Shown here one piece after another: positions 45,211 to 53,972 of a DNA stretch of 64,000 nt. The first letter of the stretch is position 1. Every line of letters begins with the position of its first letter. Source of the stretch: Kaistella yonginensis (GTDB lineage Bacteria; Bacteroidota; Bacteroidia; Flavobacteriales; Weeksellaceae); contig NZ_JAUFQB010000022.1 of assembly GCF_030409525.1 (NCBI RefSeq), positions 62,001 through 126,000 on the forward strand, read 5' to 3'. The notes beneath the pieces are model-generated. The model saw only the letters and a program-made list of their open reading frames with translations. It did not search any database and was not told the DNA's origin. Made by a program: the position numbers and the translations under genes.

Positions 45211-45932
45211 TGTTTGAAAATTTGTCCTAGGATAATTCCCGCCGACATCGCCACATTTAAACTCTCCGTAGCCCGCGACTTGCCAAAGCGAGGAACCGTT
45301 ATTTTATCCGTGAGCAGTTTTTCTATTTCAGGCCTAATTCCGTTTCCTTCATTTCCCAAAACCAAATTAAAATTTTTTGGAAATGGATACTCATAAAAGC
45401 TGGTGCCGTTCATATCAGTTCCGATAATGGGTTGCGTATTTTCAGCAAGATAACTTTCTAAATCCTGATAAACTATATTCACCCGGAGGAAAGATCCCAT
45501 ACTTGCCTGAATAACTTTTGGATTGTAAAAATCTGCCGTATCATCACTACAAATGATTTGCGAAATCCCAAACCAATCTGCCAATCGAATGATGGTACCA
45601 AGGTTACCAGGATCTTGTATCCCATCTAAAATTAATTGCACACCAGTTTCTTTTAACAATGATTCTTCTTTAAGTTCACAAACCGCCACTGAATCTTTAG
45701 GATGCTGTAAAAAACTTATTTTTTTTAATTCAGCAGAAGATATTGGGGTAATGGATTGGCTTTCCAGAATTAAGTCAGACGGATTTACAGAAAAAATTTC
45801 ATTAATTCTGTAGGTCGAAGCGGGTATTTCTTTGATCGTTTTATTGCCCTCAACCAAAAACAAATTGTATTTTTGTCTGAACTTCTTTTTATCAAGAGAT
45901 TGTAAAATTTTTATTTTATGAGCCGTAAGCAT
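45204..45932 (-). CDS. TrmH/SpoU-family RNA 2'-O-methyltransferase
   Basis: This 242-residue SPOUT-fold enzyme methylates a ribose 2'-OH in tRNA or rRNA using SAM. The three family motifs are LILDGIQDPGNLGTIIRLAD (motif 1), LVLGNEGNGIRPEI (motif 2) and RATESLNVAMSAGIIL (motif 3). An N-terminal substrate-binding domain (about 1-85) begins KIKILQSLDKKKFRQKYNLF. The exact target is unclear; this domain layout is common to 23S rRNA and tRNA Gm methylases. Its first 15 bases overlap the start of tamL on the other strand, and its candidate promoter lies inside tamL. Confidence 0.88.
   Translation of the reverse strand: MLTAHKIKILQSLDKKKFRQKYNLFLVEGNKTIKEIPASTYRINEIFSVNPSDLILESQSITPISSAELKKISFLQHPKDSVAVCELKEESLLKETGVQLILDGIQDPGNLGTIIRLADWFGISQIICSDDTADFYNPKVIQASMGSFLRVNIVYQDLESYLAENTQPIIGTDMNGTSFYEYPFPKNFNLVLGNEGNGIRPEIEKLLTDKITVPRFGKSRATESLNVAMSAGIILGQIFKQK
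45844..45875 (+). promoter_or_regulatory. tamL promoter inside trmH
   Basis: TTG (45844-45846), a 21-base spacer and TATTTTTG (45868-45875) fit both boxes. It lies within the trmH coding region and ends 42 bases before the tamL ATG. Confidence 0.5.
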
Positions 45933-48485
45933 TTTTCAAAATATTTTCAAAAGTATTACTTATTTTTTTCATCTGCAATCACTATCCTCTTTTTGTACGC
46001 CTGTAGCACGACAAAAAAAGTTCCTGATGGCGAGTTTCTGTTGACCAAAAATAATTTTAGATATGAAGGAAAAAAGGTTCATGAAGAAGAAGTATCCGAC
46101 CATGTAAATCAAAAACCGAACAAAAAACAACTCTACTTTCTGCCCTTCGGTTTATGGATGTATAATGCCACCAATCCCAAATACGATTCAATTCTTGCGG
46201 AATATATGACCTATCCTACAGAAATGAGAGATCAAAAACTACGAGATTCACTTTTTGTAAAGTTTGAGCATCCGGAATATGTGGGCAAAAGTCTTTTTTA
46301 TGAAAGATTCTTACAAAGTATTGGCCAGCCGCCGGTTATTTTAGATCAAGGAAAAACTGAAGAAAGCGCCAATTCTGTTCGGAAATTCTTGGTGTATAAA
46401 GGATATTGGGATGCCGATGTAAAATACAGTCAAGATTTGGATTCTGCAGCGAAGAAAGCACAAGTCAATTATTTAATTACACCTAAAGATCCAACCTACA
46501 TTAGCGATTACTATTATAATATTCCAGATTTAGCCATTAAAAATATTTATGAACAAAACCTGAATAAGAGTTTCGTGCGCGGCAAAAAAGTACTCGACCA
46601 AGCTGTTTTGGAAAAAGAAGTGAAGAGAATTAATGATTTGATGAAAGACAGAGGTTACTATAAATTTAATAATTCTAACGAAGAAATATATTTTACGGCA
46701 GATACGTTGCAGAGTAGAAAAAATGTTCCCTTGACGATGGATATCCACCAGGATTCTGCTGATTCCCGTTATAAATTAACTACCATTGGCAAGGTAAAAG
46801 TTCACTTGCTTGAAAAACTTTCAGATTCCACAGATACCGTAAAAGATTCGCTGCTAAGAATTAATTTCTATAAACTCGACAATCAGTATAAAACCATGTC
46901 TTTGTGGCGACCGATTATTTTACGCCCGGGTGAAATTTACAGTCAGAAAAATTTAGACCTTACCAAGAGAAATATTGCTGCAACCAATAATTTCAGTATT
47001 ATTAAATATGATGAAATTCTACGGAAGTCTAATGATAGTATTTTAGATGTAACCTATTTTTTAGCGCCGCTACCAAAATATGATTTAAAAATTGCAACTG
47101 ATCTTAATTATTCGCAAATTTTAAATTTCGGTGTATCACCCTCTGTTGATCTTACCAGTCGAAACCTTTTTGGCGGTGCAGAAAACTTAACCACCAGCCT
47201 TTCGGGTATTTTTGGTTCGGTCATTAGTTCTAAAAATACCGATAAAAGAACCTTAGCGTATGAGGTCTCTGCGCAAACGCAACTCAATTTTCCGCGCTTA
47301 TTGCTCCCTTTTCAAACCTGGAAAGTAGTGCCCAAAAGGTATTCGCCCACTTCTTCTATTAATTTAGGAACTTCTGTTCAAGATAATATAGGCTTAGGAC
47401 GCATTGGCTTTAACGCAAGTTTAAATTATTTTGCCAATGCCAATGATATTGTTTCCCACCGGCTGTCGATTTTTAATACGCAGTTAAGTTTGACCCGAAA
47501 TAAAGATCGATATTATGATTTCTTTCCCCGTGATGCAGATGTTCGCGACCGCATTTTTGAAATTTACTCTCCTACGTTATACCAAGATTTTATAGCCGGA
47601 AACATTAGTTCTGATGAATTTTCTACCCTGATTGTAGCAGATCAAAATTTTCAGCAATCCTTAACTGGCGATAATCTTAATGCATTGAATACGTTTCTTC
47701 AATCATTGATTAACAAAGACCGGCAGACCCAAAACATCCTGATTTCATCCATGATTTATAATTTTGTGTATAATGAAATTGGTAAAAAAGACCGCCCAAA
47801 TCCGTTTTACTTTAACGGAAAAGTAGAACTTGCGGGCAATATTTTCAGTATTTTCAACAGCAGCAGAAGAGACGATGGGATAGTTTCTGGACCATCCAGA
47901 ACAATTTTTAGTATTCCTTATTCTCAATTCGTAAAATTTGATATTGATGTTCGAAAATATTTCACCTTTAATAATGAAAAACAAACCCTTGCTTTAAGAC
48001 AATTTGTAGGAATCGGGATTCCGTATGGAAATTCATCAACCATGCCTTTTGTACGTTCCTATTTTAATGGTGGATCAAATGATATTAGAGCCTGGCGCGT
48101 TTTTGGCGGTCTAGGCCCTGCAGATTCCCAACTCGATGAAAAAGTGCGCTCCTACGTTATGGATAATGTAAAGCTGACCACCAACATCGAATACAGAATG
48201 CCTTTTACAGAGATGTTTGAAGGTGCGGCCTTCGTAGATGCCGGTAATATTTGGAGTTTAAAAGACAGTGGTTTTGGTGATCAATTTAAGTTTAGCAAAT
48301 TTATTTCGCAAATGGGAGTCGGTACCGGTGTAGGTTTAAGAATTAATGTGGCATATATTACTTTGCGCTTAGATGCTGCATATAAAGTGTATGATCCCAA
48401 TAAACCTAGTGGTGATCGCTGGGTAATTGGTAAATGGCAACCGTTAAAACCAGTGCTGAACTTTGCCTTCGGCTATCCTTTTTAA
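45918..48485 (+). CDS. tamL: TamL, BamA-related outer-membrane lipoprotein
   Basis: This 855-residue Omp85-type protein has a lipobox LYAC (Cys29) and the conserved N-terminal segment VPDGEFLLTKNNFRYEGKKV, of which VPDGEFLLTKN is the hallmark. Three POTRA-like domains follow (to about 390), then a 16-strand barrel beginning near YDLKIATDLNYSQILNFGVSP. The barrel contains the FFNGGSNDIRAWR-type lid motif (YFNGGSNDIRAWRVFGGLGP) and ends VLNFAFGYPF. TamL replaces TamA in Bacteroidota, working with TamB in outer-membrane biogenesis. tamB is not adjacent here. The ATG overlaps the start of trmH on the other strand. Confidence 0.92.
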   Translation: MSRKHFSKYFQKYYLFFSSAITILFLYACSTTKKVPDGEFLLTKNNFRYEGKKVHEEEVSDHVNQKPNKKQLYFLPFGLWMYNATNPKYDSILAEYMTYPTEMRDQKLRDSLFVKFEHPEYVGKSLFYERFLQSIGQPPVILDQGKTEESANSVRKFLVYKGYWDADVKYSQDLDSAAKKAQVNYLITPKDPTYISDYYYNIPDLAIKNIYEQNLNKSFVRGKKVLDQAVLEKEVKRINDLMKDRGYYKFNNSNEEIYFTADTLQSRKNVPLTMDIHQDSADSRYKLTTIGKVKVHLLEKLSDSTDTVKDSLLRINFYKLDNQYKTMSLWRPIILRPGEIYSQKNLDLTKRNIAATNNFSIIKYDEILRKSNDSILDVTYFLAPLPKYDLKIATDLNYSQILNFGVSPSVDLTSRNLFGGAENLTTSLSGIFGSVISSKNTDKRTLAYEVSAQTQLNFPRLLLPFQTWKVVPKRYSPTSSINLGTSVQDNIGLGRIGFNASLNYFANANDIVSHRLSIFNTQLSLTRNKDRYYDFFPRDADVRDRIFEIYSPTLYQDFIAGNISSDEFSTLIVADQNFQQSLTGDNLNALNTFLQSLINKDRQTQNILISSMIYNFVYNEIGKKDRPNPFYFNGKVELAGNIFSIFNSSRRDDGIVSGPSRTIFSIPYSQFVKFDIDVRKYFTFNNEKQTLALRQFVGIGIPYGNSSTMPFVRSYFNGGSNDIRAWRVFGGLGPADSQLDEKVRSYVMDNVKLTTNIEYRMPFTEMFEGAAFVDAGNIWSLKDSGFGDQFKFSKFISQMGVGTGVGLRINVAYITLRLDAAYKVYDPNKPSGDRWVIGKWQPLKPVLNFAFGYPF
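45948..45978 (-). promoter_or_regulatory. trmH promoter inside tamL
   Basis: On the minus strand TTG (45978-45976), a 20-base spacer and TACTTTTG (45955-45948) match the consensus. The -7 box ends 15 bases before the trmH ATG, within the tamL coding region. Confidence 0.55.
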
Positions 48486-48491
48486 AAATTC

Positions 48492-48519
48492 AATCGCAGG
48501 TTATTCTGCGATTTTTTTT
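48492..48519 (+). terminator. tamL terminator
   Basis: AATCGCAG (48492-48499) pairs perfectly with CTGCGATT (48506-48513) around a six-base loop, followed by a T run to 48519. It starts seven bases after the tamL stop. Confidence 0.88.
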
Positions 48520-48521
48520 AT

Positions 48522-48529
48522 TACATTTG
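48522..48529 (+). promoter_or_regulatory. Candidate -7 box for the M28 peptidase gene
   Basis: TACATTTG fits TAnnTTTG and ends 27 bases before the ATG. The -33 region overlaps the tamL terminator and has no TTG. Confidence 0.4.
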
Positions 48530-48556
48530 TTAGGTCACTAAAAAAAGCAATTATTT

Positions 48557-50779
48557 ATGAGTTGGTCAAAATCGATATTAAAAATCACATTTTTAGGTTT
48601 TTCGGCATTTTTATATTCACAGGAGCATAACCTTCGAAATATTCAGAAATTAACTTTTGGGGGCGATAATGCCGAAGCCTATTTTTCACCAGATGGTAAG
48701 AAATTAACCCTGCAGGTTACAAATCCATTAATTGGTGCGCATTGCGATCAGATTTATCTTTTGGATCTCCACAAAAAAAATATTGATACCAAAGATTTAC
48801 AGCTTGTTTCTACGGGATATGGCCGAACCACTTGCTCATTTTTCATGCCAGATGGCAAACATATTCTGTATGCTTCTACGCATGATTCCAATAAAGAATG
48901 TCCACCAAAACCAGTGCCTCGGGCAGATGGTAAATATTTATGGCCGGTTTACGCAGAATTCGATATTTATATGGCAGACCTTAAAGGAAAAATAGTAAAG
49001 AAACTCACCAATGAACCTGGTTATGATGCAGAAGCCGTAGTATCACCCGATGGAAAGTACATTGTGTTTACGTCCAGCAGAAGTGGTGATTTGGAACTTT
49101 GGCGCATGGATATCGATGGTAAGAACTTAAAACAATTAACAACTGGGTTGGGATATGATGGTGGAGCTTTCTTCTCTCACGACTCGAAGAAATTGGTTTT
49201 CAGATCATCACGCCCTACAACTTCCGACGATATTAATGAATACAAACAATTGTTGGCTCAAAATCTTGTGGCGCCTACAAATATGGAAATCTACACCATG
49301 AATATTGATGGCACAGCGTTGAAACAAGTTACGCACTTGGGAAAAGCGAATTGGTCACCTTATTTTCATCCCTCTGATCAAAAGATTTTGTTTTCCTCAA
49401 ATCATCATTCCACTAGAGGGTACGATTTTCAGATCTATTCCGTAGATCTCGACGGAAGTAATTTGAGACAAGTGACTTATGAAAGTATGTTCAATGCATT
49501 CCCTATGTTTTCTCCTGATGGAAAAAAATTGGTTTTTTCTAGCAATCGTGAGGGTGAAAAACCAAATGAGACCAATGTCTTTATTGCCGATTGGGTGGAG
49601 ACAGATATGGCCGAAAATGTTTCAGAAAAAAATCTTAAAAATCATATTACTTATCTCGCTTCCGATGATTTACAAGGCAGGTTAGCCGGAAGCTTGGGCG
49701 AAAAAAAAGCGGCTGCATATATTAGCAGCGAATTTTCTAAACTACGGTTGAAACCATTTATGGGTAAGGACTTTATTCAAACTTTTGACTATTCCATAAA
49801 ACTAAATCCACACGAAGAAGGTTCATCTGTAAAAATAAATGCCAGAAATGTCATTGGTTATTTGGACAATAAAGCGAGCAAAACAATTGTGATCGGAGCG
49901 CATTATGACCACTTGGGCTTAAACGAGCACCACAACTCTACTTTGATGAATTCTGCGGGGCAAATTCATAACGGAGCTGATGACAATGCTTCCGGAGTTT
50001 CGGCCGTGCTAGAATTGGCAAGAATGTTTTCTACCAATAAAACAACCGAAAAAGCCAACTATATTTTTGCTCTTTTCTCTGGAGAAGAAGATGGATTAAT
50101 GGGCTCTAAATATATGGCGGACCATTTACCAAAAGGAACAAATATCGATTTAATGATTAATTTGGATATGGTCGGCCGCTTGAACAAAGACAAAGATTTG
50201 TCAGTGGGTGGTGTTGGCACCTCACCAGATTTTTCCAAGTATATTCATCGTTATAAACCCGCCGGAATTAATTTAGCCATTGATAGTTCTGGTGTTGGAC
50301 CCTCTGATCATACCAGTTTCTATCTGAAGGATATTCCTGTTTTATTTATGTTCACCGGGACACACAGCGATTATCATAAACCGAGTGATGATACGGAAAA
50401 AATCAATTTCTATGGGGTGAGAATGATTACCAATTATATTTTCGGTTTAGCGAATGCCCTGTCGGAGTCAGATAAAATTACTTTTACCAAAACCAAAATG
50501 AGCGCCAGCAAATCGGTTCCTAAATACAAAGTGACTCTAGGAATTATGCCGAGTTATGCAGATAGCCAAGATGGACTGCATGTTGATGGCGTGACGGAAA
50601 ATCGGCCCGGCGCAAATGCAGGAATGGTAGCCGGAGACGTACTCACCAAAATCGGTAGCTGTGAGATCAAAGAAGTTTATTCTTATATGGACTGTTTAGC
50701 AAAAATCAACTCCGGAGACGAACTTGCGGTGACGGTTATACGCGATGGTAAGGAAGTCATTTTAAAAGTGAAGTTTTAA
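48557..50779 (+). CDS. M28 aminopeptidase with TolB-like propeller and PDZ domain
   Basis: This 740-residue exported protein has a signal peptide (KITFLGFSAFLYSQ). Residues about 25-355 hold PD40/TolB-type propeller blades, each with the pattern AxFSPDGKKLVF (SPDGKYIVFTSSRSGDLELW, FSPDGKKLVFSSNREG). Residues about 365-630 form an M28 zinc peptidase with ligands in GAHYDHLG, NGADDNASG, SGEEDGLMGS, NLDMVGRL and HSDYHKPSDD. A C-terminal PDZ domain (about 645-740) ends the protein. It probably trims peptides in the periplasm or outer membrane. No T9SS sorting domain is present. It stands alone between two terminators. Confidence 0.92.
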   Translation: MSWSKSILKITFLGFSAFLYSQEHNLRNIQKLTFGGDNAEAYFSPDGKKLTLQVTNPLIGAHCDQIYLLDLHKKNIDTKDLQLVSTGYGRTTCSFFMPDGKHILYASTHDSNKECPPKPVPRADGKYLWPVYAEFDIYMADLKGKIVKKLTNEPGYDAEAVVSPDGKYIVFTSSRSGDLELWRMDIDGKNLKQLTTGLGYDGGAFFSHDSKKLVFRSSRPTTSDDINEYKQLLAQNLVAPTNMEIYTMNIDGTALKQVTHLGKANWSPYFHPSDQKILFSSNHHSTRGYDFQIYSVDLDGSNLRQVTYESMFNAFPMFSPDGKKLVFSSNREGEKPNETNVFIADWVETDMAENVSEKNLKNHITYLASDDLQGRLAGSLGEKKAAAYISSEFSKLRLKPFMGKDFIQTFDYSIKLNPHEEGSSVKINARNVIGYLDNKASKTIVIGAHYDHLGLNEHHNSTLMNSAGQIHNGADDNASGVSAVLELARMFSTNKTTEKANYIFALFSGEEDGLMGSKYMADHLPKGTNIDLMINLDMVGRLNKDKDLSVGGVGTSPDFSKYIHRYKPAGINLAIDSSGVGPSDHTSFYLKDIPVLFMFTGTHSDYHKPSDDTEKINFYGVRMITNYIFGLANALSESDKITFTKTKMSASKSVPKYKVTLGIMPSYADSQDGLHVDGVTENRPGANAGMVAGDVLTKIGSCEIKEVYSYMDCLAKINSGDELAVTVIRDGKEVILKVKF

Positions 50780-50799
50780 AATCTCTAAAAATTTACGCA

Positions 50800-50829
50800 A
50801 AAAGAGACGCTCCACAAAGCGTCTCTTTT
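50800..50829. terminator. Bidirectional terminator between M28 gene and parC
   Basis: A perfect 12-bp stem, AAAAGAGACGCT (50800-50811) with AGCGTCTCTTTT (50818-50829), loop CCACAA, serves both convergent genes. Confidence 0.9.
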
Positions 50830-50855
50830 ATATTTCTTCAGTTTTTTAAACCGTC

Positions 50856-53468
50856 TTACTCTTCTGGAAATTCAAACAGATCACCGATGGTTCCTTCTTC
50901 TGGAATTTCTTCATCTTTTACATCTTCATCGATGAAACTGATATGGCCTTCTGTAGTTTCTACCAAATCAAAGCCTTCATTGATTTCTTCCACAACTTCA
51001 GGAATCGTTATATTAATGGATTTTACTTTTTCTTTAATGAATTGATTTCCGAGGGCTTTAATTCCTTTAACCGCGATAAATTCATCAATATTAATGGTTT
51101 CTGGGTCTTTCTCTAAACCTTTTACTTTAACAAAAGTAATTTCTGCCGTGGCATTATTCGCTACCAAAATATTTTCGACGAAAGATTTTGGATGGTCTGA
51201 AGGCATGAAATTCTGTATGTTGGTCGTATGCTCTAGCAAGAATCTTTTGATAAAATAAATCTGCTTCTCTCCATCAAAATAAATACAGGTAATCGGTTGC
51301 TCTGGTTTCCATTTTTCTAAAATTAAATAGTCGTCATCAAAACGGTTGCTTAATTCAAAACTTACTAATTTAGCTTCTCCTTGGGCATTGATGGTCAATA
51401 TTTTATCATCACCTTTGAAAGTTCCTAGTAAAGTTCCACGTGCATCTGCATTTAATCGTCGAACCGTATCATCAAACCAAATTTTTCGGGGCGCCAAAGT
51501 AGAATGACCTTCTTCTTTAAGATCTACTTTTTTTACGGTATATTTCGTGACTAGATTTCCTTTGGAATCACGGCCTTTTATTGTTAATTCAGAAAAATCA
51601 ATATCAATTTTATTTTTTCTAACACGTGCATTGGGTTTTAATAAAACACTTACTTTTTCTGCTTCACCATTAGGATTTGCAGAAAAATATAACATATCCG
51701 AACCTTTCTTATCAGAGGCCAATTTATAGTCGGTATTTCTAGTGACACCCGTCACAGAAAAGCGTTTCATATAGTAAGATCCGTCTTTCCCCTCCCGATA
51801 AATCATATTATAAACGGTACGTTTATCGTTCTTTTTCCAAATGGCGACGTGCACGATATTTTTACCGATGAAAGTTTTGGCTTCCACTTTTACCACTTTC
51901 ATTGTTCCGTCTTTTTGGAAGGTTATAATATCATCAATATCAGAACAATCAAATAAATACTGATCTTTCTTCAGCGATGTCCCGATGAAACCTTCTTCAA
52001 AATTGGCGTAGAATTTTTCATTTGCTACCGCAACTTTCGTCGCATCGATGGTATCAAAAATCCTTAGTTCTGTTTGACGTTCTCTTCCTTTGCCATATTT
52101 TTTTTGAATATTTGCGTAATAGTCAATGGCATACGGAATCAGATGTTCTAAGTGGTGTTTTACTTGCTCTATTTTTCCTTCGAGTGCAAGAATATTTTCT
52201 TTGAATTTATCCAGGTCAAATCGGGAAATTCTCTTAATTCGAATCTCGGTCAATCGCAGAATATCTTCCTCGGTTACGGCCCGCAATAAATGTTGGGTAT
52301 GCGGTTTCAATCCTTTGTCAATGGTCGCAATGACCTCGTCCCAAGATTTAACTTCTTCAATATCGTGGTAGATTCTGTTCTCGATAAAAATTCTTTCCAA
52401 CGAAGAAAAATGCCAATTTTCTTGCAATTCATGCAACTCAATTTGCAGTTCTTTTTTAAGTAAAGAAACGGTATGATCTGTATTTTGTCTCAGAATTTCC
52501 GAAACATTCAGAAACATTGGTTTATTGCCAACAATCACGCAGGCATTGGGCGAAATTGGGATTTCGCAATCGGTGAAAGCGTATAACGCGTCAATCGTTT
52601 TATCTGGTGAAACATCATTGGCCAAGAAGATATTGATTTCAACTTCATCTGAAGTGTTGTCTTCAATTTTCTTGATTTTAATTTTCCCTTTTTCATTGGC
52701 TTTAATAACGGAATCAATTAAATCTCCCGTATTTTTACCAAATGGAAGTTCGGTGATGCAAAGTGTATTTTTATCTTTTTGAATAATTCGGGCTCGGGCA
52801 CGGATTCTTCCACCCCGTTCACCATCATTATAATTAGAAACATCGAGCATTCCACCGGTAATAAAATCCGGAAAAATCTGAAATTTTTTACCTTTTAAAT
52901 GGGCGATAGAAGCATCAATAAGCTCATTAAAGTTATGAGGCATAATCTTGGTAGAAAGTCCGACGCCAATTCCCTCGACACCCTGAGCAAGCAATAAGGG
53001 AAATTTTACGGGTAAATCAATGGGTTCATTATTTCTGCCATCATACGATTTAGCCCAATCGGTGGTCTTTGGATTAAAAACGACTTCCAAAGCAAATGGC
53101 GTTAATCTGGCTTCAATGTATCTGGCGGCGGCGGCAGAATCTCCGGTGAAAATATTTCCCCAGTTTCCTTGGGTATCAATTAATAATTCTTTTTGACCAA
53201 TTTGCACCATCGCATCCGTAATTGAGGCATCACCGTGCGGGTGATACTTCATGGTGTTTCCTACGACATTCGCTACTTTGTTATATCTGCCATCTTCCAA
53301 CTCCCGCATGGAGTGCATTATTCTTCTTTGTACAGGCTTAAACCCATCAAAAATAGAAGGAATGGCGCGGTCTAAAATTACATATGAGGCGTAATCTAAG
53401 AACCAGTCTTTATACAGACCTGAAACTTTTCTTAGGGATTCTTCTTTGTGATTTTCTTGCTCTTCCAT
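50856..53468 (-). CDS. parC: Topoisomerase IV subunit A
   Basis: This 870-residue type IIA topoisomerase subunit cuts and rejoins DNA to unlink chromosomes. It has RAIPSIFDGFKPVQRRIMH, YHPHGDASITDAMV and the catalytic Tyr117 in AAAARYIEARLTP. The ATP-binding partner is parE upstream. The C-terminal region is a beta-propeller-like domain without a gyrase GQRGGKG box, which supports ParC rather than GyrA. The ATG at 53466-53468 is chosen over a TTG one codon earlier. That ATG overlaps the stop of the preceding membrane protein gene (TGATG), so translation is coupled. The C-terminal tail is very acidic. Confidence 0.93.
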   Translation of the reverse strand: MEEQENHKEESLRKVSGLYKDWFLDYASYVILDRAIPSIFDGFKPVQRRIMHSMRELEDGRYNKVANVVGNTMKYHPHGDASITDAMVQIGQKELLIDTQGNWGNIFTGDSAAAARYIEARLTPFALEVVFNPKTTDWAKSYDGRNNEPIDLPVKFPLLLAQGVEGIGVGLSTKIMPHNFNELIDASIAHLKGKKFQIFPDFITGGMLDVSNYNDGERGGRIRARARIIQKDKNTLCITELPFGKNTGDLIDSVIKANEKGKIKIKKIEDNTSDEVEINIFLANDVSPDKTIDALYAFTDCEIPISPNACVIVGNKPMFLNVSEILRQNTDHTVSLLKKELQIELHELQENWHFSSLERIFIENRIYHDIEEVKSWDEVIATIDKGLKPHTQHLLRAVTEEDILRLTEIRIKRISRFDLDKFKENILALEGKIEQVKHHLEHLIPYAIDYYANIQKKYGKGRERQTELRIFDTIDATKVAVANEKFYANFEEGFIGTSLKKDQYLFDCSDIDDIITFQKDGTMKVVKVEAKTFIGKNIVHVAIWKKNDKRTVYNMIYREGKDGSYYMKRFSVTGVTRNTDYKLASDKKGSDMLYFSANPNGEAEKVSVLLKPNARVRKNKIDIDFSELTIKGRDSKGNLVTKYTVKKVDLKEEGHSTLAPRKIWFDDTVRRLNADARGTLLGTFKGDDKILTINAQGEAKLVSFELSNRFDDDYLILEKWKPEQPITCIYFDGEKQIYFIKRFLLEHTTNIQNFMPSDHPKSFVENILVANNATAEITFVKVKGLEKDPETINIDEFIAVKGIKALGNQFIKEKVKSINITIPEVVEEINEGFDLVETTEGHISFIDEDVKDEEIPEEGTIGDLFEFPEE

Positions 53469-53956
53469 CAACTAATCTGCGTGCTCTTTTTTTCTTTGTT
53501 ATTTTTAATGACTTTGCTGAGCGAAAATTTTAAGTCATTGAGTTCTTTTTTTGAAAGATAGGAAATATCATATCTTAATATTAGTGAATTGCTTCTTTTA
53601 CTGGCAATCGTAAGGTATAACCTTTTCAAAACAAGGCCATTTATTACTTCATAATGTAATAATTTATACTTCGGAAATTCATCATTAAGGTTTTTATCTA
53701 AAAATGAAATTACGTTTCTATTCTTAAAGTTTAAGGCTTCACCATCGCTGTCATATTCAAAAATTTGCCTGCCTCTGAAAAAAAATATTCCCATCAAAAG
53801 CAGCGGGATTATAAGGAGTAACCATTGTGACCAACCGAAGTAATCATAAATAAAATATTCAAACAAAAAGGCGGTTAAACCAAAAACCCAAACCACAATC
53901 ACCAAAGTACTCAAGAAATTAAAGTAGTCGGCTTTGTTTTTATTATTAAGTCTCAT
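53468..53956 (-). CDS. Two-helix membrane protein between parE and parC (unknown)
   Basis: I do not recognise this 162-residue protein. It has two hydrophobic helices (about 14-38 and 43-60) in the N-terminal part. A soluble domain of about 100 residues follows, with several predicted strands (ILRYDISYL, LYLTIASKRSNSLIL), somewhat like a PH-type bacterial domain, and a basic tail. It begins 16 bases after parE and its stop overlaps the parC start codon by one base, so all three are made together. A membrane protein inside a topoisomerase operon is unexpected. Whether it has anything to do with DNA topology or segregation cannot be told from the sequence. Confidence 0.8.
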   Translation of the reverse strand: MRLNNKNKADYFNFLSTLVIVVWVFGLTAFLFEYFIYDYFGWSQWLLLIIPLLLMGIFFFRGRQIFEYDSDGEALNFKNRNVISFLDKNLNDEFPKYKLLHYEVINGLVLKRLYLTIASKRSNSLILRYDISYLSKKELNDLKFSLSKVIKNNKEKKSTQIS

Positions 53957-53972
53957 TTAGGAAGGTATTCTG

